Below, piece after piece: positions 43,559 to 54,835 of a stretch of 64,000 nt of DNA; position 1 is the first letter of the stretch, and each line of letters starts with the position of its first letter. The translations under genes were made by a program, and so were the position numbers. The notes beneath the pieces are model-generated. The model was not told where the DNA came from. It ran no database searches and was given only the letters and a program-made list of their open reading frames with translations. Source of the stretch: Epiperipatus broadwayi (Eukaryota > Onychophora > Udeonychophora > Euonychophora > Peripatidae); the NCBI GenBank assembly GCA_028023455.1, contig JAQFVV010006215.1, positions 694,580 to 758,579 of the forward strand. Direction: 5' to 3'.

Positions 43559-46500
43559 TATTATTTTTATTGCTATTATATATTTTAATACTTCAATTAC
43601 CAATGCACATTCATTATCAAGAAATAGATTTCTGGAGATAAAAATAACATGTTCTTTCATTTACAAAAAATACATTAATTTCTTAAATTATATATTGAAA
43701 CAGTAGGGTCTGCTTTGCAGATCTTCATTTCACCTTTTCTCACCTATTTCCTATCCTCATATTTTAGTTTGAACCCCAATCTATCGTAGGATGTCTGCAA
43801 TATGCTTATATACCGAAAATCCCTCCTAATTTTAAACCATGAGCACAATGCTCGTATTATATATATAACTCATTCCCAAATAAATAAAAGATTATAGATT
43901 ATATATATGTTCACATAATTTTGATTTATTAAAAAGTAGGTTATGTAAGTCATAATTGTGCACACACTATGATATGCATTTTAAAACATATCAAAATTAT
44001 AAATTGTTTAAGTTATTTTGTTTGAATCTATTTACTAATATATTATCATCGTAATATATTTTGATTTAAAATAAAACTCATTTAGTAAATATTCATTTAG
44101 TAAATAGATTCAAATATTGCAATTTAAAAGTAAAATAATTTTCGTTTAATTTAATAAAAGTCATTCCAAATATTTCAGTTAAAATAAATGAGGGACAATA
44201 GTTTAATTAGTTAATGTTATATAAGTTTATCTAAAAACAGCAGGTGTCCACTTAAGGTTTTCTTTAATTAATAAAAGTAATTTTTAATTAAATCTAGTTT
44301 GTTATTCGAATGTCAACAGGGAAATTAACAAAAGAAATTAATTAATGTTGAATTCCTTTAGACATTCGGATGATTTAATTACAGCTGATAAGTCCGATAT
44401 ATTTTTGTAATGCTCCAGGGCAGTTCTATTGTAAAATTCTACTATAAAAAGGAGGGTTTTCTTTTGTTCTCCATTCTAATGTTTCTAAGAAAAATCATTC
44501 TGAGGTCTAATATTTCTAACCAAAATTATTCTAATAATTTGCTAACCTTGACATGACAGAGTAGAGGCATCAGGATGGCTATGTCCCCTTGAAATAGCCG
44601 GACGCTGCTCCAGATCATCGGAAGCTATCACATAAGTAACCCCAGAACTGCTGCTGCTGCAAAAATATGAACATTCCAGTTTTTGCTGCTGAATTATAAA
44701 ACCTACTGAACATCTACCTGAAAATGCTTCTCCAGAGGTAACCCTAAATTAACCCAAGAGCTCTTGTGATAACTAACATGCTATAGCTATTTTAAATTGT
44801 TTTCTGATATTTCACATAACTTCATTATGTATTTCTTTAACGTGTTTAAATATACTCAACATTTTGCTCTCTATCCTTGGGTTAATATTTTCTATTTATT
44901 AAGCTTTCTGTTATTTTATTATGATAATGTGTCAGAATCGTCTTTGACCAAGTGAATTATTCCCTTTGATGAAAATAAGATGTCGCTATGAAGGCATATT
45001 TTAAATTTCTAAATAATTTTCCAATTTTATTATCTTGCAAATCACTCATTCGAGGGTGATTCTTTTCTTTAATATATAATATAATCACATAGTTTAAAAT
45101 TTACATGTTATTGATTTTAATCTAATATGAGAGTATGTGCAAGGTCAATGATTAAATGTGTCCCCTAATGCATGATTGTGTATATAAATCTATACTTACT
45201 TTTCAAACCCGCAAGCATGCATTTTCCTATTTTAATTACCGTGTTCTACTTTAATTACAAAGTTCATCATTGATGTCAAGAATGTGCGGACCCTTTTAAA
45301 TGAATTTCTGGGAATTTGATTAGGCATTTCTCTTAATCCAAGTAAAACCCATTCAGTATGTTTTATATACACTAGTCTCTTATTGCTGGTAAATGAATTA
45401 GTTGTTAAGACTACTTTGTTTTAATTTTCCAAGGATTCTTTACACAGCCAAGTCCGTCTCTTTGCTTATTGCAGTTTCCAGGCAGAGGGTGTCCATAAAT
45501 GACACACCTGGGAATTAAACGCAATCGTCACCCAGTTGCTAAGTTTCGGCTGTTCATAAAATACTTTCCTACAGGTTAGCAGCGAGATGCCCTCCGTAAT
45601 CATTCCAAATATTCCATTATTGTTTTATTTTATATTTATTTTACAAAGCATCCATGACTTAAATGTGTCACACCCTCCAACTTTAATAAATTCATTATCA
45701 GCAATACTGACCTTCCAATGTAACTTTATTATTATTATTATTATTATCGAATAAATGCTTTGATCACATCCCCATTTTGTTGCTTAGTAAGCTTTTGTCT
45801 GTGCTATTCTCAAAATCAATAAATATTTTAGAACACTTAATTTTCAAATATTTTCTTAGACTTGTATAATTGCTCAAAGCACCTCACAGATGTTCCTATC
45901 TCATCAAGCACACTATCGTAATGCTATTAACCCGAGGAATAGAATATATCACTTTGCTTTAAAATCTTTTGTCATTTATTAGAGTGTGATGCCAACAATT
46001 ATTTAATATGCGTCCCTGTCTCATATAAGCAGACAGTGGCATTATATATATAATTTATATGAATAAATTTTGTGAAATTATTTAAAACTAAATTTGATCT
46101 CTTATTTTATTTGATTCCTATCACTGTCTCGGTCTATATATGTATATTCTGCATTTCTTTTGTAAATCCTTAGATGTTAATTAGCCATCCAAACTTCTTT
46201 TAGTATAGTCTTTTGTTTCTCCCTGATCACCAGGTACTGGTCAAAGGTTATACTAGTAGTGGCATCAGATGTGTTATCACGTAGATGGCGCTGTGAAATT
46301 TGGACTTAGATTCGAACTTAGTATATCTAAAAGACAACCCCTCTTAGAATGTTCAGTTTTGTGTCTGGGGTTTGAATTCTGCAGTGTGTTAGCGAGATAG
46401 ACGATTCTGACTGTTACAATATATATCTATTAAAATTAAACACAGCTTTAAAATATGTATAACTCAGTGACATGTCTAGTCATGTGATATTAGAAAATTT

Positions 46501-47127
46501 AGTTTGTTAATTTTATATGTAAATTATCTGATTTTGATTTTTACTTTTTAATTTTGAAATTCAAAATAAAAACTTGAAAATTCATTTTGGTAACAAATAA
46601 ATAAAAATGTTTGTAAAAAAAAAAAAACAGTTAACATTGTATTGTTTAAAGTTTATTACGATGGCTTAATCTATTTTTCTATTATTTTTCAGTGACTTTT
46701 CATTGTAGGAATTGTATTGGAAAGTTTGTAACCTTACTCATAAATATTTTTTTTTAACAAAAAATATAAATAAAAGTTTATATCTAATAAACATGGACAC
46801 ATCACTTTTTAAAAGATGTTATTCTGTAATATAAATCATACATTACAGTTAATAGATCACATTTTGTTGATTCATTTTAATTATAATATCATTTACTGTT
46901 CTGTAAGTGCATTGTATTTTCCAACATGTGTGTTTATATATTACAGATGCCTTATTATGTGCATAGTATACACATAGAAATTAAAATTATAATATAAACA
47001 AAATACTAATGTAGTTACTGATAATTAATTCAGATAATACATTTACATATATTGATTGTTAGATCATTGATCCACATTAATTTAAAATTTTTTTTTTATC
47101 ATATTCCTATCATTATTTATTTATTTT
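43559..47127. other. mostly unique DNA, no gene recognised
   Basis: 44350-46430 has somewhat higher complexity and CpG content, for example around 44560-44660 and 45470-45600. I could not assemble an exon with splice sites. A tRNA B-box-like ggtttgaattc (about 46368) has no partner A box. Confidence 0.4.
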
Positions 47128-47350
47128 AATAAATAAACAAAATTAAAAGTGTGTGAAGCACTTGAAAGAGAAACTATAAAGAGTGCAAAAAAATTAAATG
47201 CTTACCGCTTTCAATGCAGGTTGCCTCATATTTATAGCAATACTGCACTATGAGGCAACCCGCCTTGAAAGCGCTAAGTGTTTAATATTTTTGCACTTTT
47301 TATAGCATCTCTTTCAAGCACTTCACATGCTTTTAATTTTGTTTATTTAT
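47128..47350. repeat. foldback family J, about 102-bp arms
   Basis: Arms 47128-47230 and 47249-47350 are inverted copies (aataaacaaaattaaaag against its reverse at the far end, ggttgcctcata against tatgaggcaacc at the loop). The inner text contains TATGAGGCAACCCGCC then TTGAAAG, which looks vaguely ribozyme-like but lacks CTGANGA. No tail or target duplication recognised. Confidence 0.85.
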
Positions 47351-47970
47351 TATAATATTAAGAGAGAAATTTAAAATTCTTAATTATTTATTTTTAATAA
47401 TTTCCTCCTATGGAAACATAATGGCAGTCTTTCATTAGTAGCCTATGACATCTTTAATAGGTTTGATGTTTTTTCTCCAATTGATTTTAGAATCTATATA
47501 ATCATTCCTATTTGCCATTACCCATTTCACTTTCCCAGATAGACACTTCAAATATTAGCTTTCTTACACAACACAATAATGTTTTATAATTCTCTTTTTT
47601 TCTGTCATTATTAAACTGAAAACTTTCATTTTATCATTTAACAAAAATATTAAATGTTATAAAATTTCAAGCCTTATGCTTGGAAAATATTTTATTACAA
47701 AAAAATACTGTACCATATCAAACTTTATAAAAAATATAAAAAGTAAAAAATGAAATTTATGTCCTTTCAACACAATCTTTAATAATAAACATGACCATGT
47801 ATTGCAATCTGAAATATATAAAAGAATAGCTGCTGCTTTATGAAAAAATTTATTAAATTTATGAATTTTAATATTTTTTGTTTATTTATATTTTTTGGGA
47901 TAGCATATAGTGAAAGTAATATATATTAGTACAGTGTGTCCTGTGGTATCACCATATATAGAGAGAGAAT
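47351..47970. other. intergenic, no feature seen
   Basis: AT-rich, no feature noticed. Confidence 0.5.
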
Positions 47971-48074
47971 AATTTTTTTTCTCATGTGCCATAGCATCAG
48001 CCGGGAAGTGAACCCGCTAACCCAGGACAACTGCTTGTAAAGCAGCTGTCGCTGACCTCTCAACCACCAATGCT
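47971..48074 (-). mobile_element. tRNA-derived SINE, copy S1
   Basis: Minus strand, 5' to 3': a tRNA-like 82-nt head (48074-47993) whose ends pair as a 7-bp acceptor stem (AGCATTG with TGATGCT). An A box lies in TGGTTGAGAGG, an anticodon-type hairpin GCTGC/GCAGT has loop TTTACAA, then a long variable region and a T arm GGGTTCACTTCCC serving as B box. ATGGCACATGAG and an A run follow. The long variable region points to a Ser- or Leu-type ancestor. Three related copies in the window make it a repeat rather than a tRNA gene. Internal Pol III promoter boxes look intact. Confidence 0.75.
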
Positions 48075-48194
48075 TAACGATTTTTTTTTGTTAGAATGCC
48101 AATTCTTAAACTTATTAAAGTTATATTCATTAAATAATAATATGATAAGTTCCAACCAAATTAAATAGTAAGATTATGAATATTTATAATTTAT

Positions 48195-48300
48195 TAGAGA
48201 TAGTGGCAAAAGAGAGAGAGAGAAAAGTATTAGAAAAGAAAAGAGTAAAAGAGCAGTAAAGAAGAAGAAAAAAATGAAGAAGAAAAAAGAGAGATAAATA
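48195..48300 (+). repeat. purine-rich low-complexity tract
   Basis: About 100 bp composed almost only of A and G (agagagagagag, agaagaagaaaaaaatgaag). Simple sequence, no gene. Confidence 0.8.
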
Positions 48301-48730
48301 AGTAGAATTTTATCTACTATTTGTTCAGTTTTTTAAAAAAAGAAAACAGAAAAAAAATGTTTTAACATTTTTGATAAAAAATACTATTTTTAATTATTTA
48401 AAGTTGTTTTTTTGTCTCTTTTCTTTTTATCTCTCTAAAATAAAAGATAATATTGTTCAAATGAAAGTGAAATGTAAGGATTATACTGTTTTGGGGTAGT
48501 TAAGAAAAAAAAATACAGAGAAATTTCAATAATTATTGAATTTTTTTTTATTTATGAGAGAAAAAAGAAGGAAAATAATCAAACAATCTTTAGTAAAAAT
48601 AGACTCAATTAGTGACAGTTTAATGGTGTCATGTCTGAAATAATATGAGATTGCATTGTAAAATAAAAATGATCTAAAAATTAAGATATGCAGCATCTTA
48701 CCTAGTTCAGAGAAAAAAATCACCATATTA

Positions 48731-48806
48731 ATTTTTTTTTCATATGTCAAATGCGTTGACCGGGAAGCAAACCTCAGCCAGCTGCTTGGAAGGTAGCTTG
48801 ACAATA
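48731..48806 (-). mobile_element. tRNA-derived SINE, copy S2 (5'-truncated)
   Basis: Minus strand: begins inside the head (AAGCTACCTTCCAAGCAG), keeps the B-box region GGTTTGCTTCCCGG and the 3' part TTTGACATATG plus an A run. The A box is lost. Downstream of the A run both S1 and S2 share ATATGGTGAT, so the SINE 3' end extends a little past the A run. Confidence 0.65.
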
Positions 48807-49239
48807 TTAAATTTTTAAAGAATTTATTTGTGGTACAATTTTCACAATAACTTCAGTTTTAATAATGTTAGAGCAAAATTCTATCTATTGACAGAAAATA
48901 GAAAAAATAAAGCTAAGAAAAATAGTGATTACCATTAAAAAATTAAGAAAAAAGAAATTCAATATCCTAAAAATTATTACTTTAGTATTTATTCATAATT
49001 TCTAATTTATCATAATTAAATTTTAAATCTACAATTTTATTTATAATTTCATTGTATTCCTTACAAAATTCTGATTCAATACATATATAATACTTTTTAT
49101 CTGAGATGATCCATAGCTTCTATACTTACAAAAATAGTACAGTAAGAATTCTTTATTTTTCTTGAATCGCTGAAGTTAAAAAAGCTCAAGATGTCTATAA
49201 GAAAACAAATTCTTTCTAATAAAAATAAGCATTATTTAT

Positions 49240-50373
49240 TTCTAAAAGGTGGCTATGTATTTATAATCATAGCAAATGTCTTCTTGTCCATTCAAACAAG
49301 AAATAAAAGATCAACGCCTTTATCAATGATAAAATGAGTCTCTTCATTTTATTTTTTTGTGAACATCAGTGATGCTGTATAGAATATCTTTTCTTGTTAT
49401 ATTTGTTGTCACACAGAGATATAATTTATTCGCATGTAGCTCACTTGTTAGCTGTGGATGTGAAAATAATGTGATGCTGTTTTGCAAGTTAGGGCAAGAC
49501 TACTGATTTCACAGCATGAGGATCAAGACAGGTGAGAATCTGGATCTTATTCTTTGCTTGTGCATAATTTTATGTGGTGTGCATAACCATTGTGGCTATC
49601 ACCACATACCTATTATTTGAACCTTTCTTTATTGGTTTTAAGAGTTTGTATTGTTGCATGGTACTATGCCCAGTAAACTATATGATTGTCTCATTAACTG
49701 CAACCTTTCTATACATATTATATGCAAGCTTAACATTTACATTGCACTGGTTTATAGTCAGCCTAATTTTACTGGTGCAGTCAAAATCATTACTTTCATT
49801 TTTTGACATATTTTCATTATCATTAAAATGCAGACATGCTAATAAATTATTAAACATTTTGAGAATCATTATGTCTACAAAATAAGGTTATCTCAAACTT
49901 TAATCAGAATCCCAAATGACCTTCAACTGAACTATGTGGGCATTACATGAAATCTCCAATATCATACCAAGAATTTCCCCAATTATATTTTAATAGCATA
50001 TTTATTATTTTTATCAATAATTTTACACATTTTTTTATTAGATAATAAAAATAAAATTGAATTCTCACATGTAATGGGAAATTCTCATACTTGGAGTTTT
50101 TGTAAAATTCTCTATTTTCCTGTTATGTCATTATGTTAGTTCTTGAGGTGAAGAGACCTGGCCTACTGTTAACTTTAGCCAGTACATTTTATTTTTTATT
50201 CACCTTTTGGCTGGTAATGAAGCTTCTTCTTCTGAAGACAAATTAAAATTAGATGATTTTTCTGAATTGCTTGGAGACAAACTATTTTTGGATTCCAAAG
50301 GTCTAGAAATTGAAAAATCTTCAATGCTTATTAAATCTGTTTCTGACTTGTTTTCTTCAGTAAAAAAATTCAC
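49240..50373 (-). pseudogene. piggyBac-like transposase, near full-length but broken
   Basis: Read on the minus strand with frame breaks. An acidic, Ser-rich N terminus (50373-50200; KSETDLISIEDFSIS, LSSEEEASLPAKR) is followed by FTKTPSMRI, then LGMILEISCNAHIVQLK (49980-49930) and W-D-S-D. Next is the hallmark core FNNLLACLHFNDNEN (near 49850), then VAVNETII and FTGHSTMQQYKLLKPIKKG (49680-49621). Later pieces LTSELHANKLYLC and MDKKTFAMIINT (near 49290) correspond to the region around the later catalytic Asp residues. At the first catalytic position, usually DES or similar, the copy has NET, so the Asp is Asn. At least six stops are present. The enzyme normally excises and reinserts DNA at TTAA. 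I found no matching inverted ends around it. Family assignment is strong. Confidence 0.8.
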
Positions 50374-51631
50374 ATCTTATTTTCTCCACACTATCTAATA
50401 AATTGAGGGGAAATTTTTAATGAAACTTAATAAAAAATTATTAAAAATCCCATTTTTGTCAGAGGAAAACATGGCATGTCCATTCAAAAGAGAAAAAACA
50501 TAAAGAATAATGGTATAGTCCACTTGGTTTTCCCACAATTTTAAAACAAAGACAAAGAAATTATAATTTTAAAAAATGGGCAATGTTTGCATAATGGAAC
50601 ATGAACTACTTAAGCAATAGATCTCAAATATTTTGTGAGAAAGTCATTCTTGATTCAACTAGTTAACTAAACAGTAATAACAGTTCAGCTTTGAAGAGCA
50701 ACAGTGAGAAGTTAATTTTGTAGTTTGAAGTAAGACTAACCTCACTACTAATTTTTAAAAAAATCTTTTTAAAAATGTATTTGGAAGAAACCATATACTA
50801 AGCTTTAGCTAGAAGCGGAGCATAACTAAACCTCAATATGTAGCCTGATCACTAAAAGAAAATGTAAATGGAAAATAGCCCTACAGAAATCTGCAAGAAG
50901 TGTGTTTCTATCCAAAAGCAAGACTGTCTCAGTTTGTGTTAAACTCATCTGCAAATTTATTAAAAATCAATAAAATTCAGCCCTTATTAATCTGAAAGTT
51001 ATTATATGGTAAAATGTATAAATTTAACTGTATTTATCTATACTTGAAATCTATGTTAATGGAAAAGTTATGGTAATGGAATTTTTGAACATACAAAAAG
51101 TTAATAAAACTTAGGTTTATTTAGGTTCAACATTTGAAGCTTACAAGAAAAAAACCCAGCATGAAAGAAACTGAAAGTTATAATTACAAAAGAACTAAAA
51201 GACTGGAACCATAGTAAAATAAGGCACTGATGTGCACATCTTCATTTACATATTTTTATTTATATAATTGCATTTCTAAATATTTTTTAAACATCAGTAA
51301 TAATTGTTAGTAATAAATAATTTTGATTTAAGTTTGTTTTAAATGGTTTTTTTCTCTCTTTATTTTTCCTCCAAAGGCTAATTGTATAGGACCATTTCAT
51401 TTTCATATGAAAAGTAAGAGTTTTAGCCAATTTAAAATTTTCTTATCTATTATTTATGAGATATTGTTTTTATATTTAATTATAAAAAAAGAAGGGGGGA
51501 GGAATAAACTAAAAAGGAAATGTTAACTAATGTAGTAATAAAAAATCAATTGGTTTGACTATATGGAATTATAGTAATAATAACAAGTCAGATGTCACAT
51601 GACTTATATATAGCTTGCACTTACAAATATG
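50374..51631. other. intergenic, no feature seen
   Basis: AT-rich, flanks the piggyBac remnant. No terminal repeat recognised. Confidence 0.5.
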
Positions 51632-51760
51632 TAAAATTAAGAGCATGATAATAGCTCTAAACAAGCTTTTTTTTAATTTTTTTTTAATGATAAATGCTAC
51701 TACAAGAGAAGACATTAAAAAAAAAGCTTGTTTAGAGCTATTAGCACACTTTTAATTTTA
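51632..51760. repeat. foldback K, about 45-bp arms
   Basis: taaaattaagagcatgataa and tagctctaaacaagctttt (51632-51676) return inverted at 51714-51760. The loop is about 37 bp. Small isolated palindrome without known ends. Confidence 0.8.
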
Positions 51761-52595
51761 TATATGGAATTATATTTTTTGATAAAAATGTATTAGACTT
51801 GAAATCATCATATTGTCATATCTTTTCTGAATTTATTAATCTTATTAAATAATTGTTAAAAATAATAGAACTAATGTCTCTTCAGCTATCTGTTCCTGAA
51901 TTGGCAGTATGTGTGATTTGATTTCATTATAGCATAGTGTTTTAAGGGAATTATAAATTATTCCAGTAAATAAAGTAGATTACATGTGTAAATTTATATT
52001 TTCTTTTGTTCACAGTCCCTGTAATCTTTTGATCCTAAACTAGCTCTAGAGAAATAACTGATTATTTATGTAGGGTGTAGGTGTGTTTTTGGATATCTAG
52101 ATAATTCTGCAGATTGTGCAAAGGGTCAATATCATTTTTAAAGTTTATTCACTGCATTTTATTTTTGATAGAGATTACAAATTATATTCTAGTTGGCCTA
52201 TATACCCTTGGTACCATATGGCCAGAGCATTGTATCATAATCCCTGCATTTTTTAAATTATGATTGATGGATTAGGATTTAAGAATATACATGCAGATGA
52301 TATGAATGTTTTATATTATGCCCTAAGTTTGGCAATGTCTAGATAAGTGGCCTACCTTTTGATATAGAACCTCTTTTAGATCCAGTTTCTAGGGATTGTA
52401 TAATTCTAGTGATGAAGCTTATAGTTAATGTAATGATTTATTTTATTAAATACCTATGTTATCATGCTTATTTTATATTTATTCCTTTTATATTTGTCAA
52501 TTCATTATGAATTAATGATGATTATTTATTGTAAGGAGATGATGAGGTTTCCCATCACCTTATATTGCCCCTTCATTCCATGTTGTTACAATATA
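51761..52595. other. intergenic, possible old repeat I edge near 52490-52600
   Basis: 52490-52590 resembles the outer edge of family I (gatgatgaggtttcccatca, gttgttacaatata). Otherwise no feature. Confidence 0.4.
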
Positions 52596-53551
52596 TACCT
52601 GGGTCTCGTTTTATGTGATAGATAGGTTCCTCAGAAAACACACACAAAAGAAACCGCACAAAAATAGACGTAACTTACCTTGAAAAAGGGAGGTTACAGA
52701 CTGTGATTTTTCAAAAATCGCATAAAAGCAAAGCACCAACGTAAAATTACTTTAAAATTCACACAAAAAAATAAGGAAATAAAATATGACTAATAAAAAA
52801 TTTCAAATTTGAAAAAAATTAATACAAGACAAACTTTTTTTAACTATAATACTTAATTTTATTCAAAACAATATATTTTTATGCATAATTTATATTTTTT
52901 ATACACGTTTTAATTATTATCGCTATTTGCCGATAAACAGGTTCGTTTGCAAACTGGTAAAAAATCAGATTCTTCACAAGAGGAAATACAACTAGCGCCA
53001 ACTTCACACTCATGTTGTGCTAATTGTTTTCTGGTGACAACATAATTAGTAATTAATTTAACAACTAAAAATTAAATTCTTATTTTTGTCTTTAATTTTT
53101 TAATTTTTAATTTTAATTGTGCCCACTGTTATTACTCACCTTTTAAAAATAAACTTGCGGACACTAAATGATTAATAATTGATTACATTCTTTTTTAAAA
53201 AGCAAAAACAGAATGTGATTTAAAATGCAAAATTAACACGCACAATGTTTGAACAAATTTACATTATAATCTTGTAAAATTTAATGTGTGTATACATAAA
53301 ATGTGGAAATCATGATTTTAATTTCATTATTGCATAAAATCTTACTATTATAAAGCACTGAAAATATTGAAATTACTAAGATGAAAGTCGAATTCTAATA
53401 ATGTGCTATTACTTTCAATATGACGTAAGTGCACAAAATTTATTATTTAAAGTAATAGCGCATTATCGGAGTTCGATTTCCAAAGAAACATAAATCGCGT
53501 AAATTCAAAATCACGTTAAATAAATCTGTGTGAAACGAGACTCAGGTGTAT
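52596..53551. mobile_element. DNA transposon deletion derivative with TA target, Tc1/mariner-superfamily-like MITE
   Basis: Terminal inverted repeats: cctgggtctcgttttatg at 52598 and, reversed, cacctgagtctcgtttcaca ending at about 53548, flanked by TATA. Subterminal motifs aaaatcgcataaaagc and aaaatcacgttaaat recur near both ends. An internal hairpin at about 53385-53475 pairs ataatgtgctattacttt with aaagtaatagcgcattat. No transposase frame. The end sequence with CGT/ACG-rich subterminal repeats resembles pogo/Tigger-type MITEs, but superfamily assignment is tentative. Confidence 0.65.
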
Positions 53552-54138
53552 ATAATACTATGGTTTACTTCAGTTTTTGTGAATCCAATTAAAAATTTAT
53601 CCATGGTTTTATGCACAAAAATTGCTTACTTTTACAATGCAATTCAATTTATTATACCTATCTAGTAATCAAGTCAAATGTGCCTGACATCAGACCCAAA
53701 GAAACTACAGTGACCACTAAATGCAAGTTAAATTTATATTAGCAGGTGCACCTCTCCAATGTTCATGACAGATTAAAATTTTTTTTGAAAATGTGAGAAA
53801 TACTGTGGGATGACAATGTTATCAAATGTGTGTAATTTTGTCATTCATGTGGAATTTTAGCCCTTTGGCTATGTATCAGTAACAAAAGAAAAATAAATAT
53901 AGAAAAAAATATTATGGTTCCAAAAAAAATCATTGGAAGAGAGGCACAATTAAAGTTGATATGGAAAGTTGGGTCCCAAATACTAATAGGTTGAGATTGG
54001 CTGCTTCCATTATATTTATCTGAAGTGGGCAATGTTAAAGTCAGAGCACAAAAATGTGATTCTTGCAAACCACAATTTAGCATGCACAAACACACACACA
54101 TATATATGTGTGTAAATAAATAATTTAGTCATGTATAT
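53552..54138. other. intergenic, no feature seen
   Basis: The minus-strand frame 53841-54101 is hydrophobic and Ser-rich without a recognisable motif. Confidence 0.45.
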
Positions 54139-54202
54139 AATTACAATTTATCCAAACTGCTTCAATCACTTTTTAGCAAAACTCTTTATTTGTACATATA
54201 CA

Positions 54203-54246
54203 TACACCTATGTTTTGATTGACCTGCAGTCTTCTTCAGAGCAAGT
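54203..54246 (-). ncRNA. hammerhead motif, family D (left arm, G12 mutated)
   Basis: Minus strand: CTGAAGA, extra A, stem II of GACTG type closed by CAGG, then AAAA for GAAA, followed by ACAT and A17. The right arm has ATGT at the same place, so ACGT (self-complementary) is the likely ancestor. Inactive as it stands. Confidence 0.55.
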
Positions 54247-54265
54247 CTATTTTGATCAAAATAGA

Positions 54266-54308
54266 CTTGCTCTGAAGAAGACTGCTGGTCAGTCAAAATG
54301 TAGGTGTG
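54266..54308 (+). ncRNA. hammerhead motif, family D (right arm, G12 mutated)
   Basis: CTGAAGA (54272-54278), extra A, stem II GACTG/CAGTC, AAAA for GAAA, ATGT, A17 at 54302. The same G12 loss as in the left arm means it predates or accompanied formation of the palindrome, or both decayed at the same CpG. Confidence 0.55.
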
Positions 54309-54835
54309 TGTATATGTACAAATAAAGAGTTTTGCTAAAAAATGTTTGAAGTGGTTTGGATAAATTGTATTTATAGGATATTACAGCAAAAATAAAGAAA
54401 AGTGTGATTTTGGTAATATTTATATATATAATTGTAATCTTGTGTTTATAAAACACTTATTGGCAGGTGAATACATGTAAATTTAATCTAATAGAGCAAG
54501 TGTGGAGATTAATTTCCTTTCACACGATTACATATATATAAATATGATAAACTAACAATACATTTTTACTATTTTATAGAAAACAATGACATTTTCCATA
54601 CTCATACAAAAATAAGATACCTCTGAATCAAACTTTTACTGTTTGAGTTATTGTTCTCCATAAAAACTAAAATCTTTGATTTCAGTTAATTACATTATTT
54701 CTTAAAGTAATTTTTTGTACATTATGTATGATTATTTATGTATGTGATTAATAGGAAATAGATTTGTTTTATGTTTTATCTTTGATATTGTAATGTAAAA
54801 TGAAGCCTGTAGGTGGAGTTGTTGTAGAAAAGAAA

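Larger units (their letters stand above)
54139..54372. mobile_element. HHR foldback family D, zero-spacer palindrome
   Basis: Arms of about 117 bp (54139-54255 and 54256-54372) meet without a loop; the central 30 bp (54241-54270) form a perfect palindrome around ttttgatcaaaa. Each arm runs outward from a hammerhead motif to tatgtacaaataaagagttt and tgctaaaaaa, then a short end (gtttggataaattgta). A perfect palindrome with no spacer would be unstable if long; the arms already differ at several places. The frame 54131-54325 is an artefact of the palindrome. Confidence 0.85.

Noticed and set aside
47216-47275. Ribozyme-like text TATGAGGCAACCCGCCTTGAAAG in foldback J
   Set aside because: The first box lacks CTGANGA in both arms and the pairing does not give three hammerhead helices.
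49574-49885. Plus-strand 103-residue hydrophobic frame resembling a membrane protein
   Set aside because: It lies opposite the piggyBac core LACLHFNDNEN and is explained as its antisense shadow.
50207-50398. Plus-strand open frame beginning MAGNEASSSEDKLKLDD, which looks like a small acidic protein
   Set aside because: It is the opposite strand of the acidic N terminus of the piggyBac transposase remnant, which continues in order into recognisable transposase motifs on the minus strand.
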